Assembly (NCBI GenBank): GCA_964489525.1
Contig: CAZAYY010000003.1
Span: 62,001-126,000, forward strand
Direction of reading: 5' to 3'
DNA: 64,000 nucleotides
From: CAZAYY01 sp964489525
GTDB lineage: Bacteria; Chloroflexota; Anaerolineae; Anaerolineales; JABWBV01
The notes beneath the pieces were generated by a model, which ran no database searches, was not told where the DNA came from, and saw nothing but the letters and a program-made list of their open reading frames with translations. Within the stretch, counting starts at the first letter, position 1. Each line of letters opens with the position of its first letter. Positions 60,450 through 64,000 of this stretch are shown one piece after another. The position numbers and the translations under genes are program-made.

Positions 60450-61979
60450 TTATTTCGCGTAATCCACAGAGCGGGTTTCGCGAATCACCGTGACCTTAAT
60501 CTGGCCGGGATACTGCATGTTTTCCTCAATGTTCTTGGCAATATCGCGGGCCAGGCGGGTGGAAGCCAGGTCGTCAATCACCTCTGGGCGCACAATAATG
60601 CGCACCTCGCGGCCGGCCTGGAGGGCAAAGCTTTCTTTCACACCCTTGAAAGAGTTTGCGATATCTTCAAGGGCCTTCACCCGCTTGATGTATTCTTCGA
60701 GGCTTTCGCGACGGGCGCCGGGGCGAGCGCCAGAGATGGCGTCGGCGGCTTCCACAATCACATCTTCAATCGTTACCTGCTCCACTTCGTGGTGGTGCGA
60801 TGCAATCGCGTTAATCACCTTGGCGTGCAGGTTGTGGCGGCGGGCGAGGTCGGCGCCAATCTGGGCATGGGTACCTTCCACATTGTGGTCAATGGCTTTG
60901 CCCAGGTCGTGCAGCAGGCCGCCCTGCTTGGCAATTTCCACATCCGCACCCAGTTCACTGGCAATCACGGCAGCAATTCGCGAGGTTTCCACGGCGTGGT
61001 GGAGCTGGTTCTGTCCATACGAAGTGCGGAACTTGAGCCGCCCCAAAACCTTGGTAATGCCTTTGGGCAGGTTGGGAACACCCGCATCGTATGCGGCCGA
61101 TTCACCGGCTTCTTCAATCACTTTTTCGACTTCCTCGCCCTCTTTTTCAATAATTTTCTCAATTTGGGACGGGTGAATGCGGCCATCCAACACCAGGCGA
61201 GCCATCGAGCGGCGAGCCACTTCGCGGCGCACCGGGTCGAAACAAGAAATGGTGATGGCTTCAGGGGTGTCGTCTACAATCACGTCCACCCCGGCCGCCT
61301 GCTCAAAAGTGCGAATATTGCGGCCATTGCGGCCAATAATGCGGCCCTTCATATCGTCCGAAGGCAGCGGCACCACCGAAGTGGTTACCTCACTGACATG
61401 CTCCGAAGCCACACGCTGGATGGCCAACGAAATGATTTTCCGAGCCTGGTTTTCCCCTTCTTCGCGGGCCTGGCCTTCAATCTGGCGGATGATGCGCGCC
61501 ATGTCGGAACGGGCTTCGCGCTCGGCCTCAGTCAGCAGCACTTCACGGGCCTGCTGCATGCTCATTTGGGCAACCTCTTGCAGCTTGTCGGTTTGTTCCT
61601 GCACCATTTTTTCAATATCATTGGCACGTTTTTCAATGCTGCTCTGGCGTTTGTTTAATTCCCGTTCGCGTTTTTCCAGGCGGTCGGTGCGTTCGTCCAG
61701 GTCAGCGCGGCGTTTTTGCAGGCGGTCATCTTCCCGGCTCAGTTCCTGGCGTTTGCGGTTTGAATCTGATTCGGCCTGCTGCCGAATTTGCAAAGCCTGG
61801 TCCTTTGCTTTTATTTCGATTTCCTTGGCTTTTTTCTCGGCCTGTTCCAACACCCCGTCGGCCTGTTCGCGCAGGTCTTCTACTTTTTTGCGAATCTGAT
61901 ACTGTTTGTAATAATACCCGGCTGCTGCACCCGCAGCCAATGCCACAAGGGCAATAACGATTGTAATTACTGGGTCCAT
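60450..61979 (-). CDS. rny: Ribonuclease Y
   Basis: 509 residues. One N-terminal membrane helix (about 4-24), a long charged coiled coil (about 28-190), a KH domain with MKGRIIGRNGRNIRTFEQAAG, and an HD domain with HHAVETSRIAAVIA, LLHDLGKAID and HHHEVEQ. It is the membrane-bound endoribonuclease that starts mRNA decay in Gram-positive-type bacteria. recX lies three bases upstream on the same strand. Confidence 0.97.
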   Translation of the reverse strand: MDPVITIVIALVALAAGAAAGYYYKQYQIRKKVEDLREQADGVLEQAEKKAKEIEIKAKDQALQIRQQAESDSNRKRQELSREDDRLQKRRADLDERTDRLEKRERELNKRQSSIEKRANDIEKMVQEQTDKLQEVAQMSMQQAREVLLTEAEREARSDMARIIRQIEGQAREEGENQARKIISLAIQRVASEHVSEVTTSVVPLPSDDMKGRIIGRNGRNIRTFEQAAGVDVIVDDTPEAITISCFDPVRREVARRSMARLVLDGRIHPSQIEKIIEKEGEEVEKVIEEAGESAAYDAGVPNLPKGITKVLGRLKFRTSYGQNQLHHAVETSRIAAVIASELGADVEIAKQGGLLHDLGKAIDHNVEGTHAQIGADLARRHNLHAKVINAIASHHHEVEQVTIEDVIVEAADAISGARPGARRESLEEYIKRVKALEDIANSFKGVKESFALQAGREVRIIVRPEVIDDLASTRLARDIAKNIEENMQYPGQIKVTVIRETRSVDYAK

Positions 61980-61982
61980 GTT

Positions 61983-62636
61983 TTATTCCTCATTTTCGAT
62001 AAGTTGTAGTCGGTGGGTCTGGATGTCACTCCAAACCTGTCGGATCGCGTCCTGGATGGCATCGTGGTTAAACCCACGCCGGGCCAGAAAACCATACATT
62101 TTTTTTTGAAACACGGGTTTGTCCAACCCGGCATAACGAACGGCTTTTTTTCGAGCAGCCTCCAGCGCCAGCTGACCTTCATCCACATCAACCAGGGCAG
62201 CCTGGATATGGCTTTCTGCCACCCCTTTCTGACGCAGTTCCTGGCGCAAAGCACGCGCCCCCCGTGGGCGAAACTCGGAGCGGTTATTCACCCAGGTTTG
62301 GGCAAATTGCTGGTCGTTGGTAAACTCCAACGCTCGCAGCCGGTCGAGCACCTGTTGGACGGTTTCTTCGGGCGTTTCTCGCTTCTGCAAATGCTGAACA
62401 ACTTCTGCCTCAGAACGCGGCCGGTAGCTGAGAAAGTTGAAGGCGCTTTGCAAGGCTTCTTCATAAGCATCTTTGGTTTGCAGGGTTTTAATCTGCTCTG
62501 TGGTCAGGGTTTGCCCCAACCGCAAACCAACCGCCAGGATTTTCGCCAATCCAAACGCAAACGCATCATCCAGGTATACATTAACCCGGTTGGGGTTTCG
62601 CTTCTGAATTCTTAAGGCGGTAATTTTTTGCTCCAT
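61983..62636 (-). CDS. recX: RecX family regulatory protein
   Basis: 217 residues with the three-helix RecX repeats: FNFLSYRPRSEAEVVQHLQKR, WVNNRSEFRPRGARALRQELRQKGV and KMYGFLARRGFNHDAIQDAIRQV. RecX binds RecA filaments and limits recombinase activity. recA is not adjacent; the gene sits upstream of rny instead. A structured leader and terminator lie upstream (see below). Confidence 0.93.
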   Translation of the reverse strand: MEQKITALRIQKRNPNRVNVYLDDAFAFGLAKILAVGLRLGQTLTTEQIKTLQTKDAYEEALQSAFNFLSYRPRSEAEVVQHLQKRETPEETVQQVLDRLRALEFTNDQQFAQTWVNNRSEFRPRGARALRQELRQKGVAESHIQAALVDVDEGQLALEAARKKAVRYAGLDKPVFQKKMYGFLARRGFNHDAIQDAIRQVWSDIQTHRLQLIENEE

Positions 62637-62680
62637 GAACCTCTATCGCCCAAAATGTTAATTGGGTTTCAAGAAAGTAA

Positions 62681-62726
62681 AAAGCCGTAAACAGCATCGC
62701 AGCATTCGATGACAGCCTACGGCTTT
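62681..62726 (-). terminator. Terminator of the candidate RNA
   Basis: AAAGCCGTA / TACGGCTTT outer stem, CATCG / CGATG inner stem, then a short U-rich tail on the minus strand. Confidence 0.75.
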
Positions 62727-63025
62727 AACGCTCAGGTGGTATGCCCGGTTAACTGCATTAAACGGGCCAAATACCCGACAACGCGCACAGATGGGTGCGG
62801 CGCAATTGGATATTCTTTTTTCCGCATCACAACCCAGGTTGGGTTGGCACAGCAAACAGAATCAAAGTCTGTTGGCTGAGAATCCTTAGCTTCAAACCAT
62901 GGCTGCAATTCAGATGCAGCGAGTGTGGCGGCGACTTGGTTGCCTGTTCATCGCCGGTTCCGGTGGACTTTTACACTTTCCTGTGGTCTCTAAACCCGGA
63001 AATCCTTACTTAAAGTACGTGTATT
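62681..63025 (-). ncRNA. Candidate structured RNA upstream of recX, unknown class
   Basis: On the minus strand, about 345 bases lie between an extended -10 promoter (63032-63040) and a terminator (62726-62681). Complementary segments are dense: GCTGCA / TGCAGC, CAACAGA / TCTGTTTG, AACCC / GGGTT, GGCGA / TCGCC and GCCCGTTTAA / TTAACCGGGC. TAAGGATT occurs twice. Signatures of tmRNA and RNase P RNA that I looked for (CCA-type 3' domain, GGAAAGTCCGGGC) are absent, and no cobalamin, SAM or T-box consensus is obvious. It could be a stand-alone RNA or a long attenuator for recX, whose start is about 45 bases past the terminator. Confidence 0.55.
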
Positions 63026-63031
63026 GATATC

Positions 63032-63040
63032 ATTATATCA
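63032..63040 (-). promoter_or_regulatory. Extended -10 promoter of the candidate RNA
   Basis: TGATATAAT on the minus strand is a full TGn extended -10 consensus; predicted start near 63025. The DNA just upstream is AT-rich. Confidence 0.65.
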
Positions 63041-63134
63041 AAACTTTAATAAATGGTGAGTAAAAAAAAACAAAATGGAGGTGCACGCCAATATTTTGTG
63101 AGAACCTGCAGCCAACCATTTTTATTCCCGGCAA

Positions 63135-63163
63135 TTTACCGAAAACGCGCTCGCGCTTATAAT
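63135..63163 (+). promoter_or_regulatory. Promoter of the malic enzyme gene
   Basis: TTTACC (63135-63140), 17-base spacer, TATAAT (63158-63163). It leaves a leader of about 137 bases before the ATG, longer than normal, in which I recognise no known riboswitch. Confidence 0.65.
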
Positions 63164-63307
63164 TAGGGAGAAGAAGGCCAGCAAAACCCAAAAGGCAAGA
63201 CCCTCCGGCACAAGTTTTCTGCCACCCGGCAAGAGCGCCTCACGGCCTGGGTCTCGAATGGTGCGGGCAGGCTGGTTTCCAAGATTATTTTTCAGGAGCT
63301 GCAAAAA

Positions 63308-64000
63308 ATGAAACCTATCACCAACCAAGATGCGCTGGACTACCACCGCCTCAACAACAAACCAGGCAAAGTGTCGGTAACGCCCACCAAACCCATGGAC
63401 ACCCAACGCGACCTCAGCCTGGCCTATTCACCAGGCGTTGCAGTGCCCGTGTTGGAAATTTCTCGCAACCCCGAAGATGCCTATGAATACACCTCCAAAG
63501 GCAACCTTGTCGCCGTCATTTCCAATGGCACGGCCATCCTCGGCCTGGGCGACCTTGGCCCGCTTGCATCCAAACCAGTGATGGAAGGTAAAGGCGTGCT
63601 GTTTAAGCGGTTTGCCGATATTGATGTGTTCGATATCGAACTGGACGCTCGCGACCCGGAAGAAATCGTCCGGATTGTCGCTGCCCTGGCCCCCACCTTC
63701 GGCGGCATCAACCTGGAAGACATTAAAGCCCCGGAGTGCTTTTATATTGAACAAAAGCTTAAATCCATGCTGGATATCCCGGTATTCCACGATGACCAGC
63801 ACGGCACAGCGATTATTTCTTCTGCAGCGCTGATTAACGGGCTTGAAATCCAGGGTAAGAATATTGAAGACATCCGGATTGTGATTTCTGGCGCCGGGGC
63901 TTCGGCAGTTGCCTGTGCAGACCTGGCCGTTAAACTGGGCGTCCGCCGCGCAAACATCATGATGGTGGACAGCAAAGGGGTTATTTACAAAGGACGCACC
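63308..64000 (+). CDS. Malic enzyme (NAD(P)-dependent malate dehydrogenase, decarboxylating), 3' partial
   Basis: 231 codons are visible before the window ends. DLSLAYSPGVAVPV near the start, VAVISNGTAILGLGDLGPLASKPVMEGK, FGGINLEDIKAPECFYIE (Glu/Asp metal ligands), VFHDDQHGTA and the cofactor site IVISGAGASAVACADLAV are hallmarks of the MaeB/SfcA-type enzyme that converts malate to pyruvate and CO2. GGAG precedes ATG 63308 by eight bases. Whether it prefers NAD or NADP, and whether a phosphotransacetylase-like domain is fused, cannot be seen. Confidence 0.96.
   Translation, partial: MKPITNQDALDYHRLNNKPGKVSVTPTKPMDTQRDLSLAYSPGVAVPVLEISRNPEDAYEYTSKGNLVAVISNGTAILGLGDLGPLASKPVMEGKGVLFKRFADIDVFDIELDARDPEEIVRIVAALAPTFGGINLEDIKAPECFYIEQKLKSMLDIPVFHDDQHGTAIISSAALINGLEIQGKNIEDIRIVISGAGASAVACADLAVKLGVRRANIMMVDSKGVIYKGRT

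Noticed and set aside
60789..61658. 289-codon plus-strand frame
   Set aside because: Antisense to RNase Y; no features of its own.
62681..63025. Assignment of the RNA candidate as RNase P RNA, tmRNA or cobalamin riboswitch
   Set aside because: Partial likenesses (GGAAAGTGTAAAAGTCC) do not extend to the conserved cores I know for these classes, so the class is left open.

Overview
The window reads as a gene-dense chromosome segment from a Chloroflexota bacterium, most likely class Anaerolineae. This is inferred from gene content, not from a marker gene. The pointers are: a giant secreted protein with Thr-Pro-rich linkers and a C-terminal FLPLV-type tail; a leuS gene behind a T-box; the mtaB / hinT / yqeY / pgpH / ybeY / dgkA run usual in Gram-positive-like bacteria; paired FemAB-type transferases; a B12-binding mutase subunit next to meaB; and REP palindromes with a decayed REP-associated transposase (RAYT). 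No ribosomal RNA or CRISPR array is present.

Layout. 1-3.6 kb: the 3' end of a CapD/FlaA1-type nucleotide-sugar dehydratase and two tandem FemAB-like cell-wall transferases. 3.9-12.0 kb (minus): housekeeping genes running mtaB, HIT protein, yqeY, 7TM-HD phosphodiesterase, ybeY, dgkA, a PPOX-like flavoprotein, an endonuclease IV-like protein and a uracil-DNA glycosylase, with the last two translationally coupled; a lipoprotein lies upstream. 12.36 kb: tRNA-Lys with its terminator. 12.9-21.6 kb: one secreted protein of about 2877 residues. 21.7-23.1 kb: a TPR membrane protein that looks leaderless. 23.4-26.5 kb: acyl-CoA dehydrogenase plus etfBA. 26.6-35.3 kb: GAF-GGDEF sensor, small metalloprotease-like protein, sarcosine-oxidase-like flavoenzyme, PAC2 protein, enolase-superfamily enzyme, tiny membrane protein, and a PII-like protein next to a CPA2 antiporter.

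35.5-42.1 kb (plus): mutase B12 subunit, meaB, GNAT, mutM, an anchored protein, a GT39-like glycosyltransferase, a nucleoside-kinase-like protein and DUF2177. 42.1-44.0 kb: a mobile-DNA patch with a RAYT gene split by REP palindromes, a perfect 45-bp palindrome, a nested inverted-repeat element and a second deleted RAYT copy, all around a creatininase-family gene. 44.0-48.1 kb (minus): AAC(3)-like acetyltransferase, leuS with a T-box (specifier CUC) and a possible leucine-rich leader ORF, and two tRNA-Ala genes. 48.6-55.7 kb: DUF427 protein, zinc-ribbon membrane protein, then an AT-rich promoter driving a GNAT / ABC exporter / SHOCT-like / MFS series. 55.8-58.3 kb (minus): a gene remnant and a MarR-dioxygenase-esterase set resembling the quinone-stress mhq system, with a palindromic operator. 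58.4-62.6 kb: DUF6194 protein, leaderless MBL hydrolase, an ABM-GNAT fusion, RNase Y and RecX. 62.7-63.0 kb: a probable structured RNA with its own promoter and terminator. 63.3 kb to the end: the start of malic enzyme.

The most interesting signals are the putative structured RNA upstream of recX, the RAYT/REP patch whose palindrome arms covary between copies, the leuS T-box with a small ORF behind it, the giant adhesin-protease, the ABM-GNAT fusion and the mhq-like operon. All calls come from reading sequence and translations; no database search was possible.
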